Of a DNA stretch of 64,000 bases, positions 8,301 to 16,433 are shown one piece after another. The position numbers were made by a program, and so were the translations under genes. The DNA lies in the NCBI GenBank assembly GCA_019510185.1, contig JAEKKV010000013.1:124001-188000 (forward strand), in the 5' to 3' direction. The stretch comes from Verrucomicrobiota bacterium. GTDB taxonomy: Bacteria > Verrucomicrobiota > Verrucomicrobiia > Opitutales > Opitutaceae. The first letter of the stretch is position 1; every line of letters begins with the position of its first letter. Under the pieces are notes generated by a model. It was not told the DNA's origin. It ran no database searches and was given only the letters and a program-made list of their open reading frames with translations.

Positions 8301-9396
8301 GCGGGTTGTCGATGACGACGGCCGCGAGATTTGCGCGAGCCGCGAGTTGACGGAGATCGCGGTGGGCGTCGCCGCGCATCAACGCCAGGCCAGCGCAACG
8401 GTTGCGCGGGAGGATCCCGACGCTTGGCGGCGGGCGCGCGCGAAGCACGAGATGGGAGAGCAGACCGAGTGGAAGTTCGGCGATGTCCTGGAGCGCGTCC
8501 ACGTGTGCGATCAGGCGGGGGTCGCGGTTCACGCGTTTCCCGGATTGAAAAACGGACCGGGCGGCGGCGTGGCGCTGCGCCTTTTCAAAACGCCCGAGGA
8601 GGCCGCCGCCGTGACGGCGCCCGCATTGGAGCGCCTGCTGGAGTGGCAGCTCGCCCCGGCGCTGGCCGGTCTGCACAAAGATTTGAAACAGTTGCGCGAG
8701 CTCGGCGCGCTGCTCGCGACAGTGGGCACGGCGGAAACATTGCGCGAAGACGCCTATGCGGCGCTGCGGCGCTGGATCTGCGCGGCGGAACGGGTGAAGC
8801 AGCTCGACGCCGGCGCCTTTGCCGCGGCCGTAGCCAAGGCGAAAGCCGACCTGCAAGGACTGGTTCCGAGATTGGTGGATCTGCTACGCGAGATCCTTTC
8901 GTTGCGCCAGGCGCTGCTCGTGCATGCGCAGCCGTACCGCGGACAGGGACCGGATCTGACGGCGCTGATGCCGGCCGATTTCCTTCGGGTGACGCCGTAC
9001 GAGCGTCTCGGGCATTTCCCCCGTTATTTGAAGGCGATGAAATTGCGCGCCGATCGCTGGAAGCAAAACCCGGCCAAGGACGCCGAGCGGGCGAAGCAAC
9101 TGGCGGCCTTCGCCGGCGTGCCCGCCCTGCGCTGGCCGGTGGAGGAATTGCGCGTGAGCTTGTTCGCCCAGGAGCTGGGCACGGCCGAGCCGGTGTCCGT
9201 GCAAAAGCTGGAGCGTGCGCTGGTCGAGCTGAAGCAGGACGGACGGCGGTCTGATAACGCCGTTTCGGCGAAGTCCGTGCCGGTGGCGCCGGAACCGTCG
9301 AAATCGCGGGAAGCGACGCCGTTGCCGGTGACGACCACGAAACCCAAGGCTCCGCTCAAGAGCTTCGGTTCGCTCGACGCGCTGTTTCGAAAATAA
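5329..9396 (+). CDS. hrpA: ATP-dependent RNA helicase HrpA (DEAH box)
   Basis: 1355-residue DEAH-box RNA helicase. Numbering from the chosen GTG: GETGSGKT Walker A at 40-47, DEAH at 137-140, SAT at 169-171 and QRKGRAGR motif VI at 347-354, followed by winged-helix/ratchet (HA2, OB-fold) regions and the long C-terminal domain found in HrpA proteins. HrpA acts in mRNA processing and rescue of stalled ribosomes in E. coli. The frame is open upstream to 5131, but that part is composition-driven and overlaps the divergent gene; similarity to the family begins near AFRIDFPPELPIS, so GTG at 5329 is the best start, though not certain. Residues about 430-457 are a Ser/Gly/Asp-rich insert encoded by repetitive DNA (separate entry). 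Confidence 0.92.
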   Translation: MARAEPPAFRIDFPPELPISARAGEIVDLIGAQQVIVLAGETGSGKTTQIPKMCLAAGRGRAGKIACTQPRRVAALSVSRRVAEELGVEWGGAVGCKIRFDDRTSRDTVIKFMTDGMLLAEVQSDPLLRDYDTIILDEAHERSLNIDFLLGHLRTLRYKRPELKIIITSATIDTAAFSKAFDDAPVVEVSGRTHEVEVIYAPLDAFGSDAAEGDEREARSEALHYIDGAVAAVERIVRESDSGDVLVFMPAERDIREVREMLEGRRLPNCEVVPLFGRLSTAEQQRVFSPSQRRKLIVATNIAETSLTIPGIRFVVDTGLARVSRYAPQARTRRLPIEPVAQSSADQRKGRAGRVAAGVCIRLYSEQDFNERPRFAQPEIQRANLADVILRMKAFGLGDIERFPFINMPAAKSIRAGYALLEELGALETSDQRSGAGSQGADSSGRTSDIRLLTSDLTSVGRELARLPVDPTVGRMILQARAEKAVREVLVIASGLSIQDPRERPMEKQQQADAAHRRFAHPDSDFLTLLNIWDAWHDEFDRLSQAKLRRFCKDHFLSYTRMREWRDVHAQLLDVLEQRADFKFTSVFDGLQPHQITPDKEAFGTPAYRAIHRSILAGLLGNIALRDDENGGYKATHDRRVTLFPGSVLFSREEKKNRAEGARSTPKKDAKGPRWLMAAEIMETSRLYARTCARLDPLWALELGAHLAKVAHSEPFWNTDAGRVQVKQRTRLYGLELESRAVSYGKVDPVHATEIFIREALVNDTVTWPFDFIAHNRDMREKLESLLTRTRDRGYLNLDEALYRFYAARLNTDDGTCVSSVAELVDLVREHKAAEPRFLMLEPDDLRDPEELPHDAEAYPETLPLQTSVLPLAYAYKPGQADDGVTLDVPVREAGSLTPAALDWAVPGHLATKVEHYLRALPKELRRDFVPLADAARQLAKAAAQHARLTAHRQTLPEVLALLIGGRLKLTLDASVFAGDRPVPDHLRVRVRVVDDDGREICASRELTEIAVGVAAHQRQASATVAREDPDAWRRARAKHEMGEQTEWKFGDVLERVHVCDQAGVAVHAFPGLKNGPGGGVALRLFKTPEEAAAVTAPALERLLEWQLAPALAGLHKDLKQLRELGALLATVGTAETLREDAYAALRRWICAAERVKQLDAGAFAAAVAKAKADLQGLVPRLVDLLREILSLRQALLVHAQPYRGQGPDLTALMPADFLRVTPYERLGHFPRYLKAMKLRADRWKQNPAKDAERAKQLAAFAGVPALRWPVEELRVSLFAQELGTAEPVSVQKLERALVELKQDGRRSDNAVSAKSVPVAPEPSKSREATPLPVTTTKPKAPLKSFGSLDALFRK
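6619..6699 (+). repeat. Repeat-derived in-frame insert within hrpA
   Basis: Low-complexity DNA with catccga repeated in tandem and oppositely oriented gaagtc/gacttc and ggtca/tgacc words. It encodes about 27 residues of the type DQRSGAGSQGADSSGRTSDI between the helicase core and the ratchet region, breaking the otherwise regular continuation from EELGALE to VGRELARLP. Length is a multiple of three and the frame is kept. Confidence 0.6.
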
Positions 9397-9425
9397 GCGG
9401 CGCCGGAAAGCCAGAGAACCGGATT

Positions 9426-10226
9426 TTATCCGGCCGTGTCGCTCACGCTTAAGTTAAGGCCGCTTCGCTTGCGCACGAGGCGCAGGGTCGCGCCAAACGC
9501 GTGAGAGAGCATGCGTGTGGTCAGGGTAGTTTTTACCGGTCCTTGAGCCACGACCTTGCCCGCGGACAGAATCAGCGCATGCGTGAAGCCGGGGGTGATT
9601 TCCTCCACGTGGTGGGTCACGAGAACGAGCGCTGGTCCGCGCGGGGCGCGGGTGAGTCCGTCGATGAAACGGAGAAACCGCATCCGTGCCACCGGATCGA
9701 GGCCGGCGCAGGGTTCGTCGAGGATGAGCAACCGGGGTTTTGCCATGAGCGCACGGGCGATGAGGACGCGCTGACGTTCGCCCTGCGAGAGTTGCGCCCA
9801 GAGACGCCCGGCCAGCCGCCCCGCGCCGACGAATCGCAGCAAGCGCATCGCGGTCCGGCGGTCGGCGGGCGTGATTTTCATCCACAGGTCGAGCTGCGCG
9901 TATTTGCCGCTGATCACCGTTTCGAGGGCGGGTTCGTCCGGCGGCACGCTGGCCTGAAGGGCGCTGGTCACGAGGCCGACACGTAGGCGCAGGTCGCGCC
10001 AGTCGCTTTCGCCATAGCGTTCGCCAAACAGCGTGATTTTGCCGGCGCTGGGCGTGAGATAGCCGGTGAGCGCCTTGAGGAGCGAGGTCTTGCCGCAGCC
10101 GTTCGGGCCGAGGATTACCCAGTGCTCGCCGCGCTCCACCCGCCACGCCACGTCGCGCAGGATCGTGGTGCGATCGCGCATGATCGTGAGGCCATGCAGG
10201 TCGAGCCAAGGCGTGGAAGCGGGCAT
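9426..10226 (-). CDS. ABC transporter ATP-binding protein (ModF/YlmA-like)
   Basis: 266-residue single-domain ABC ATPase: GPNGCGKT Walker A at residues 40-47, signature LSQGERQRVLIARAL, Walker B RLLILDEPCAGLDPVAR and the H-loop LVLVTHHVEEI. The sequence type (E-x-GEHWVILGPNGCGKTSLLKALTGYL) is that of the stand-alone ATPases often annotated YlmA or ModF. No permease or binding protein is adjacent, so transport partners, if any, are elsewhere. The 3' end faces the 3' end of hrpA with 29 bases between, and its start is 89 bases from the divergently read EEP-family gene. Confidence 0.88.
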   Translation of the reverse strand: MPASTPWLDLHGLTIMRDRTTILRDVAWRVERGEHWVILGPNGCGKTSLLKALTGYLTPSAGKITLFGERYGESDWRDLRLRVGLVTSALQASVPPDEPALETVISGKYAQLDLWMKITPADRRTAMRLLRFVGAGRLAGRLWAQLSQGERQRVLIARALMAKPRLLILDEPCAGLDPVARMRFLRFIDGLTRAPRGPALVLVTHHVEEITPGFTHALILSAGKVVAQGPVKTTLTTRMLSHAFGATLRLVRKRSGLNLSVSDTAG

Positions 10227-10315
10227 GGCCGAAGATTGGCCAGGCGGTTTTTAACGTCACGTGAAAATGCCGGTTTGGTTTTGCCAGCGGGCGGTTCTCC
10301 GCTGACTTATCGGGG

Positions 10316-11818
10316 ATGCGGATGTGGAAACGGATGCTCGGGTTGCTTGCGTTCGCGCCGGCGTGGCTGGCGGCGAGCCCCTTCACGGTGTTGGTTTACA
10401 ATGTCGAAAACTTCCATGACGCCGACGGCGTTGCGCTCTACGACGAGTACCAGCCTTCGCTCTACACGCCGGCGCATGTGCTCACCAAGATTCGCAACAT
10501 CGCCGCGGTCGCGGCGAAGGTCGGCGACGGCCGCGGCCCCGAGATCATCCTGTTTCAGGAAATCGAAATCGACCGCACTCCCGGGAAAACGCCGCCGGAT
10601 TACGCGGCCATGCTCAAGCATTACGCGGACACGACCATCGGGCGGATGCTCGGCGCGGGTTTCACGCCCGAGATACGGGATCTGCCGGCGGAGGCTTTGT
10701 TGCTTAAGGCTTTTGCCGACCAGAAGCTCGACGGCTACACGGTCGTGACCGGCGGCGACCAGCCTGGTTTGCACGAGGACAGCCACGGGCGGGCGATCAA
10801 GAACGTCGTCTTCACGCGTTTCCCGGTGAAGGCCGTGCGCACCTATCCCATGCTCAACGCCCGCAATCTCCTCGAGGTGCAACTCGAAGTGGACGGACAC
10901 CTGCTGTATGTTTTCGACAACCACTGGAAATCGGGCGCGAGCGATCCGAAGACCGAGTCGGTGCGCATCGAGAACGCCCGCGTGCTGAGGAAGCGCCTCG
11001 ACGAATTGCTCAAGGCCGATCCGGAAGCCGACATCCTCGTCGGCGGCGATCTGAACTCCGACTACAATCAGAAGCGCCGCTACCGCGCGATGAAGGAGAC
11101 GGCCATCAACGACATCCTTGGTTCTCAGGGCGGCGAACTCGCCGTTCGCGGGCCATCCCGCGACCTCTACAATCTCTGGTACGAGCTGCCTCCCGGCCAG
11201 CGCGGCAGTGATGCTTACAAAGGCGAGTGGGGCACGCTCATGCACCTGATCGTTTCCCGCGGGCTCTATGACCTGCGTGGCGTGCAGTACGTAGACAACT
11301 CCTTCGGCGTGGCGAAATTCCCCGGGCTCAATGCCGACGCCACCGGCCTGCCGGTGCGCTGGAGCAACGCCGGTCCCGCAGGCCACGGGTTCTCCGACCA
11401 TTTCCCGATTTTCGCGCGGTTCACCACGGTGGAGGACAACCGGCCGGACAAGTTCATGCCGCTCGTTCGTGGTCCCGGTCAGGATGAGGACGGGGCGGAG
11501 GCCGCCGCCCGGGTTGATTTTAAGAAGACCGATCTGACAACAGCGGTCACCGCTGTCACGCTTCCCGCCGGGGCCGATCTCCGCGACGGCACCTGGTCGG
11601 GCAAACTCTTCCGCGTCGAAGGCGACACGGAGGACGACCGCTATCTCAAAGTGCGCGCCTTCGGCGGAGTGTACGACGTCTTCAGTCCGGACAAGGCGGT
11701 GCGCGATGCGTTGTATGCGCAGCGTCGCGACCACGGCCGGCTAAAATTTTACGGCGAACTCGGGCAGTATAAAGGCCGCTGGCAGTTTGTCGTGAAATCG
11801 CTGGAGTGGGTGCAATGA
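10316..11818 (+). CDS. Exported endonuclease/exonuclease/phosphatase-family protein
   Basis: 500-residue protein with an N-terminal signal peptide (hydrophobic to about residue 21). The EEP fold is marked by VLVYNVENF near the N-terminus, IILFQEIE (metal-binding Glu), VFDNHWKSG, ILVGGDLNSDYN and GFSDHFPIFARF (the SDH motif). After the EEP domain comes a C-terminal region of about 110 residues ending GELGQYKGRWQFVVKSLEWV, which looks like a small beta-barrel/OB-type appendix. Probably a periplasmic or secreted nuclease or phosphodiesterase; the substrate cannot be told. Its stop overlaps the start of the next gene (ATGA), implying translational coupling. Confidence 0.85.
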   Translation: MRMWKRMLGLLAFAPAWLAASPFTVLVYNVENFHDADGVALYDEYQPSLYTPAHVLTKIRNIAAVAAKVGDGRGPEIILFQEIEIDRTPGKTPPDYAAMLKHYADTTIGRMLGAGFTPEIRDLPAEALLLKAFADQKLDGYTVVTGGDQPGLHEDSHGRAIKNVVFTRFPVKAVRTYPMLNARNLLEVQLEVDGHLLYVFDNHWKSGASDPKTESVRIENARVLRKRLDELLKADPEADILVGGDLNSDYNQKRRYRAMKETAINDILGSQGGELAVRGPSRDLYNLWYELPPGQRGSDAYKGEWGTLMHLIVSRGLYDLRGVQYVDNSFGVAKFPGLNADATGLPVRWSNAGPAGHGFSDHFPIFARFTTVEDNRPDKFMPLVRGPGQDEDGAEAAARVDFKKTDLTTAVTAVTLPAGADLRDGTWSGKLFRVEGDTEDDRYLKVRAFGGVYDVFSPDKAVRDALYAQRRDHGRLKFYGELGQYKGRWQFVVKSLEWVQ

Positions 11819-12180
11819 GCCCGTTGACCGTTTACACCTACGCCAGTTGCGACACCTGCCGCCGCGCCGTGAAATGGCTGCGGGCAGAGGGTATTGCGTT
11901 CGTCGAAAAGCCTATCCGTGAAACCCCGCCCACGCAGGCGGAACTTCGCGCGATGCTCGCGCACCTCGGCGGTCCCGACGCGCTGCGCAGGCTCTTCAAC
12001 ACCGCCGGCCGCGATTATCGGGAGCTCAAGCTCGGTGAAAAACTCCCGGCGATGTCGCCGGCCGACGCGCTCGCGTTGCTGGCCGCCAATGGAAATCTGG
12101 TGAAGCGCCCTTTCGCGATCAGCGCGAAAACCGGGCTCACGGGTTTTGATGAGAAAACGTGGGCGGCGGCGCTGCGTTGA
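11815..12180 (+). CDS. ArsC/Spx-family thioredoxin-fold protein
   Basis: 121-residue protein of the arsenate reductase/Spx family: VYTYASCDTCRRAVKWLRAEGI with the CxxC pair (CDTC), then IRETPPT, RRLFNTAGRDYREL and NLVKRPFAI, the last containing the conserved Arg-Pro of the fold. Resembles the YffB/ArsC-like group, whose members act as glutathione- or thioredoxin-coupled reductases; true arsenate reduction is not implied, since no arsenic-resistance genes are nearby. ATG at 11815 overlaps the preceding stop codon as ATGA and is preferred over a GTG nine bases upstream. Confidence 0.85.
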   Translation: MSPLTVYTYASCDTCRRAVKWLRAEGIAFVEKPIRETPPTQAELRAMLAHLGGPDALRRLFNTAGRDYRELKLGEKLPAMSPADALALLAANGNLVKRPFAISAKTGLTGFDEKTWAAALR

Positions 12181-12254
12181 CCGTTCGGACCGTCGGAAGA
12201 GCGGACTCGTCCGTGCCGTTGACTCAGGCGAGATTTTCATGGCATCCTGAAAGC

Positions 12255-12518
12255 GTGACTGTTTCCGACTCCACTCCGCTGCAAAAAACCCTTCGCTGGC
12301 TCGCCGCCAACACGCGCTTCCCGGCGGCCCGTCTGCCCGCGCGTGCGGAGATCCTGCTGCTCATTTCCACCGCGGCGGAGGAAGAGCAGGTCGCTTTGCA
12401 ACGTTCGCCGCGCTTCCTGATCGAACGCAACGACAAGGCCAGCGATTCCTCGCTCCGTGCCTATGCGATGAATCGTTCGCTGGCTCACTACGTGTGCAAT
12501 AACGGCCAGAAGACGTGA
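12255..12518 (+). CDS. Small conserved-looking protein of unknown function
   Basis: 87-residue cytoplasmic protein starting at GTG (VTVSDSTPLQKTLRWLAAN), rich in helix-forming residues and with no signal or membrane segment. I do not recognise a family. Support for reality: it fills an otherwise empty stretch, codon use matches the neighbours, and TTGACT at 12219-12224 with CATCCT at 12243-12248 could be a promoter only seven bases from the start, which would make a leaderless message. Longer starts upstream run through that promoter-like region and are rejected. Confidence 0.6.
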   Translation: MTVSDSTPLQKTLRWLAANTRFPAARLPARAEILLLISTAAEEEQVALQRSPRFLIERNDKASDSSLRAYAMNRSLAHYVCNNGQKT

Positions 12519-12586
12519 GTTTAAGGCGGAGAGAGATTTGCCGAATGGCGGCTTGAAGACTGGGGGTTTTACCCTATTTTTAGTTC

Positions 12587-13567
12587 ATGCGTCTGCACGC
12601 TTTCTGGCTTCTCCTTGCGGCCCTGATAATTCAGGGGGAAGCGGCTGCATCCATGGAAAAGCGGGTCGAGCACCGTTTTGAAGTTTCCGTCGGCGCGGCT
12701 TTGAAGATCGATACCTGCACCGGTGAGGTGCGCATCACTGAAGGGGATTCCCAGGCCATTGAAGTGGTCGTGATCGAGCAGGCCAATGTTGCCGACGAAA
12801 CCAGTCTCGACCGGCTCTTGCGCGGTTTGGATCTTCGCATAGATGAGAAAGAGGGAACGGTGAACATCACCGCCCGTGCCCGCCGTTGGCTGGCTTGGTC
12901 GTGGCAGGATTGGTCGCCGGTTTCACTGGCTTACGAGATTACGGTCCCGCGCGTTTGCGATCTCGAGGTGCGGACCCGGGAGGGCCGGATCATCGTGGGG
13001 AAATTGCAGGGCCGGATGGCGCTCACGACGGAGAGCGGACCGATTTTTACCGCTGAAATCGACGGCGAGGTGAAGGCACGCAGCCGTTCGGGTGCGGTGG
13101 CGGTGACGGCCTGCACGGGGCTGGTCGACGTGCGCACGAGCACGGGAAGCATCACCGTGGGTCGCGCCTATAGCCGTGCGGAGCTGGCCAGCGACGGCGG
13201 CTACATCGAGCTGCAGCAGGCGCACGGACCGGTGTTGGTGCGCGGCAACGGCACCGAGGCGAAGGTTGGCTTGGCGTCGCCGTTTAAAAACGGCGCCGAT
13301 ATCGCCACCTCGGGCGGCGATGTGCTGCTCGCTTTTGACAACACCAGTGCCTGCACGCTCGATTTGCATGCTTCGATTTTCGGCCATGTGCAGATGCGTG
13401 GTCTTGCCGTCGACGTGAGCGCCGGCGGCCAAAACCGCTCGACACTCGCCGGAACCGTCAATGGCGGCGGGCCGGTCATCAAAGTCGATGCCTCGGGGGG
13501 CAACGTGCAGGTGCGCGGGCAGGATCCGATTCCCTCCCTCGACCCTTCGTCCGCCTCCCGGGAATAA
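12587..13567 (+). CDS. Exported DUF4097-like beta-helix protein
   Basis: 326-residue protein with a signal peptide (MRLHAFWLLLAALIIQGEAAA). The mature part starts EKRVEHRFEVSVGAALKIDTCTGEVRI and continues with repeated short strands of the type GxVxVxxxTGxIxV (LEVRTREGRIIVGKL, VKARSRSGAVAVTA, VDVRTSTGSITVGRA, GGDVLLAF, GGNVQVRG). This is the pattern of DUF4097/putative adhesin proteins that form a right-handed beta-helix. Probably periplasmic or outer surface. It stands alone between the small unknown gene and the carboxypeptidase, all on the same strand. Confidence 0.8.
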   Translation: MRLHAFWLLLAALIIQGEAAASMEKRVEHRFEVSVGAALKIDTCTGEVRITEGDSQAIEVVVIEQANVADETSLDRLLRGLDLRIDEKEGTVNITARARRWLAWSWQDWSPVSLAYEITVPRVCDLEVRTREGRIIVGKLQGRMALTTESGPIFTAEIDGEVKARSRSGAVAVTACTGLVDVRTSTGSITVGRAYSRAELASDGGYIELQQAHGPVLVRGNGTEAKVGLASPFKNGADIATSGGDVLLAFDNTSACTLDLHASIFGHVQMRGLAVDVSAGGQNRSTLAGTVNGGGPVIKVDASGGNVQVRGQDPIPSLDPSSASRE

Positions 13568-13640
13568 CCCGTAGGCTGAAGACCGCCGATTCTTCGCTTT
13601 TGCCGCCCGGCGAGGTGTGCTTGTCTGTGGGAAACCCGCC

Positions 13641-15149
13641 ATGCCTGATTCTTACGAGCGTCTTGTCGCCAAGCTGAAACGCGCGCATCTCCTCGGCACC
13701 GTCTCCGGACTGCTGGCGTGGGACGAACAGGTCAACCTCCCGCCCGACAGCATCGACCAGCGGTCCGAACAGATGGCCCTCGTGGCGGAATTGCAGCACG
13801 CCGCCGCTGCCGACCCGGACATTGGCGCCCTCCTTGCCGAACTCGAAGCGCAGTCTTTGTTAAGCGACATCGTTTCGGAGGAGGAGGCCCGGCGTGTGGT
13901 AGTACGGGAGGCGCGGCGGGATTATGACCGGTTGGTGCGGTTGCCGGCGGACTTTGTGGCGGAGCGGGCGCGGCATGTCAGCCTGGCCTACCATGCCTGG
14001 GTGGGCGCGCGGAAGGCGGGGGACTTTGCCGCCTTCGCGCCGTTTCTCGAAAAGCACCTCGCGCTGGCACGGCAGGAGGCCGAGCTGATGGGCTGGGGCG
14101 ACCGGCCCTACGACTACGCTCTCGACAAACATGATCCCGGCATGACCGCCGTGACCATCACAGTCCTTTTTTCGGAACTGAAAACCGGGCTGCTGCCGCT
14201 GGTGCGGGCGATCGAGGCCTCGCCGGTCAAGGCGCCCGCGGGGCTCTTCAACGATTTTCCGGTGGAGGGACAGCGGACGTTGCTCACGGAAATCGCCACG
14301 GCGATGGGTTTCAATTTCCGGCGCGGCCGGATCGATGTGTCGCCCCATCCTTTTTGCGAAGGCTGCGGTGCGGACATCCGGATGACGACGCGGTTCGACA
14401 CCGACAATCCGCTCGACGCGATTTTCAGCGCGATCCACGAGACCGGCCACGGGCTTTACGAGCAGGGCCTGCCGCTGGCGCACCTGGGCACGCCGCTCGG
14501 ACAGCCGGTGGGCATGGGCGTGCACGAATCGCAAAGCCGCCTCTGGGAAAACCAGGTGGCGCGCAGCCGCGCTTTCTGGGTGCGTTTCGAGCCGCGTTTG
14601 CGCGAACTGTTTCCCGGACGTCTCGCCGGTGTATCGAAGGAACAACTTCATCTGGCCATGAACGCGGTCGAGCCCACGCTCATCCGCACCGAAGCCGACG
14701 AGATTCACTACAACCTGCATGTGATGCTGCGTTTCGAGCTGGAGCGCCGGCTGTTCGCGGGCGAGCTGACGGTGGCGGGGCTGCCGGCGGCGTGGAACGC
14801 GCTTTCGCAGGAACTGCTTGGCCTCACTCCGCCGGACGACCGGCTGGGCGTGCTTCAGGATGTGCATTGGTCGGGAGGGGCGTTCGGTTATTTTCCGAGC
14901 TACTGTCTGGGCAACATGATCGCGGCGCAGTTCTGGGCCGTGGTGGGGAAGGTATTGCCCGGCTTGGAAGCCGATTTTGAAAAGGGCGATTTCTCGCGTC
15001 TGCTCGGCTGGCTGCGGAAAAACATCCATGAGCAAGGCCGGCGTTACGACACACGGGCATTGGTCCGGCACGTGACCGGCGAGGAGCTCACGCCACAATA
15101 CCTGCTGAGTTATTTGCGGGATCGATACGCGCCACTGTACCTCGCATGA
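13641..15149 (+). CDS. Carboxypeptidase Taq (M32 metallopeptidase)
   Basis: 502-residue zinc carboxypeptidase of family M32. The zinc-binding HExxH is present as AIHETGHGLYEQGL; other family blocks are DEQVNLPPDS, HPFCEGCGADIRMTTRF, MGVHESQSRLWENQVARS and EADEIHYNLHVMLRFELE. M32 enzymes remove C-terminal residues broadly except proline and are cytoplasmic; no signal peptide is seen, in agreement. ATG at 13641 (MPDSYERLVAKL) fits the family N-terminus better than the upstream start at 13617. Its stop overlaps the tatD-like start (ATGA), so the two are likely coupled. Confidence 0.93.
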   Translation: MPDSYERLVAKLKRAHLLGTVSGLLAWDEQVNLPPDSIDQRSEQMALVAELQHAAAADPDIGALLAELEAQSLLSDIVSEEEARRVVVREARRDYDRLVRLPADFVAERARHVSLAYHAWVGARKAGDFAAFAPFLEKHLALARQEAELMGWGDRPYDYALDKHDPGMTAVTITVLFSELKTGLLPLVRAIEASPVKAPAGLFNDFPVEGQRTLLTEIATAMGFNFRRGRIDVSPHPFCEGCGADIRMTTRFDTDNPLDAIFSAIHETGHGLYEQGLPLAHLGTPLGQPVGMGVHESQSRLWENQVARSRAFWVRFEPRLRELFPGRLAGVSKEQLHLAMNAVEPTLIRTEADEIHYNLHVMLRFELERRLFAGELTVAGLPAAWNALSQELLGLTPPDDRLGVLQDVHWSGGAFGYFPSYCLGNMIAAQFWAVVGKVLPGLEADFEKGDFSRLLGWLRKNIHEQGRRYDTRALVRHVTGEELTPQYLLSYLRDRYAPLYLA

Positions 15150-15952
15150 CGACAACGGCCTTGATCGATACCCACACACACCTCGATACCTTTGTGCAGC
15201 AGGGCACGCTGGCGGAGACGCTGGAGCGTGCCCGCGTCGCGGGAGTCGGGGAAATGATCGCCATCGGCACGGCGAGCGACGACTGGTCGGTTTACCGCGA
15301 CATTGCGCGCGACCGGCCGGGGTGTGTGCATTACACCGTCGGCCTGCATCCGTGTTCCGTGGGCGAAAACTGGACGGACGAAGTGGCGCAGATCGAGGCG
15401 TTTTGGAACGGCGATCCACGGCTGGTCGGCTTGGGAGAATGCGGACTGGATCGTTTTCATTTGCCCAAGGATGACGCGTTTGCGGCGGAGCGGATCTTTA
15501 GCTGGCAGCGGGCGGCGTTTGCGGCGCAATTGGACATCGTGAAACGACTAGGCTGTCCGCTGGTCGTGCATTCTCGCGGGGCGTTTGCCGAGTCGGTCGC
15601 GATGATCGATGAAAGCGGGGTCGATTGGGCGAAAGTCGTGTACCATTGCTTTACCGAGGGCCCGGCGGAAATGAGCGAGCTGTTGAAACGCGGCGGGCGG
15701 GGCTCCTTCACCGGAGTGCTGACCTACAAAAACGCGGACGGCGTTCGCGAGGCGGCGCGCGTGCAGGGGCTGGACCGGCTGATGCTCGAAACCGATGCGC
15801 CCTACCTCACGCCGATGCCGCATCGCGGAAAACCCAACGAGCCGGCACTGCTCAAGCACACGGCGGACTATGCGGCGCAACTGTTTGGCGTGAGCTCCGC
15901 CGAGCTGGCGGCAGTGACAACAAAAACGGCCAAGGCGTTTTTCGGGATTTGA
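15146..15952 (+). CDS. tatD: TatD-family metal-dependent hydrolase
   Basis: 268-residue TIM-barrel hydrolase. Metal ligands are visible in DTHTHLDTF near the N-terminus, GLHPCSV, LGECGLD (Glu), VVHSRGA, YHCFTEG and LETDAPYLTP. TatD enzymes are 3'-5' exonucleases/DNases with roles in DNA repair. The start overlaps the carboxypeptidase stop by four bases. A bidirectional hairpin terminator follows about 30 bases after the stop. Confidence 0.9.
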   Translation: MTTTALIDTHTHLDTFVQQGTLAETLERARVAGVGEMIAIGTASDDWSVYRDIARDRPGCVHYTVGLHPCSVGENWTDEVAQIEAFWNGDPRLVGLGECGLDRFHLPKDDAFAAERIFSWQRAAFAAQLDIVKRLGCPLVVHSRGAFAESVAMIDESGVDWAKVVYHCFTEGPAEMSELLKRGGRGSFTGVLTYKNADGVREAARVQGLDRLMLETDAPYLTPMPHRGKPNEPALLKHTADYAAQLFGVSSAELAAVTTKTAKAFFGI

Positions 15953-15981
15953 TCATCGACGCACCGCAATGCTGAAAAAGC

Positions 15982-16024
15982 GAAAGGGCGGAAGCCGGTG
16001 ATTCCGTGCTTTCGCCCTTTCTTG
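15982..16024. terminator. Bidirectional hairpin between tatD and HPr genes
   Basis: GAAAGGGCGGAAGC (15982-15995) pairs with GCTTTCGCCCTTTC (16008-16021), a 14-bp stem with one G-T pair. On the minus strand it is followed by CTTTTTC; on the plus strand by only a weak T tract. It separates two convergent genes. Confidence 0.75.
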
Positions 16025-16057
16025 GCTCCGTGATGAACGGGCCGGACCTTTAAAATT

Positions 16058-16357
16058 TCAGGCCTCGTCGAACTTGCGGGTGAAGAGCTGTTCCAGCTCG
16101 CCGAGCATGGCGGGCGCATCTTCGCCGGTGGCGAGGAACTTGACCTTCGAGCCTTTGCCGGCGGCGAGCATCATGAGGCCCATGATGCTTTTGCCGTTCA
16201 CTTGCTCTTCGTCTTTTTCAACGAACACGTCGGCTTTAAACTTGTTCGTGATACGGACGATCATGGCGGCCGGGCGGGCGTGGATGCCCATTTTGTTCTG
16301 AACCACCAGCTCTTTTACGTGCTGCTGTCCGGTCGCGGTTGTGTCGTTCTTGTCCAT
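16058..16357 (-). CDS. ptsH: HPr-family phosphocarrier protein
   Basis: 99-residue HPr homologue. [11 protein letters not shown] carries the phosphorylatable histidine (H26), and [14 protein letters not shown] carries the serine (S57) equivalent to the HPr-kinase site Ser46. HPr relays phosphate from PEP/enzyme I to sugar permeases or regulates metabolism. No enzyme I, HPr kinase or EII gene is nearby, so the partners cannot be judged; many Verrucomicrobiota use an incomplete regulatory PTS (general knowledge). ATG at 16357 ([12 protein letters not shown]) was chosen because the frame upstream runs into the divergent kdsB promoter region. Confidence 0.9.
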   Translation of the reverse strand: MDKNDTTATGQQHVKELVVQNKMGIHARPAAMIVRITNKFKADVFVEKDEEQVNGKSIMGLMMLAAGKGSKVKFLATGEDAPAMLGELEQLFTRKFDEA

Positions 16358-16433
16358 TCGATTTGGCTTAACCGTTCGGGAGGAGCGGGTGGCTTGCAAC
16401 CCAAAAACCCAGCGTCCACCGTGCAGTCATCCT

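Noticed and set aside
6658..8856. 732-codon minus-strand frame inside hrpA
   Set aside because: Arg/Gln/His-rich shadow; hrpA on the other strand has all helicase motifs.
11815..12180. Arsenic resistance gene
   Set aside because: ArsC fold only; no arsR/arsB-type neighbours, and the CxxC arrangement is that of general Spx/YffB-like proteins.
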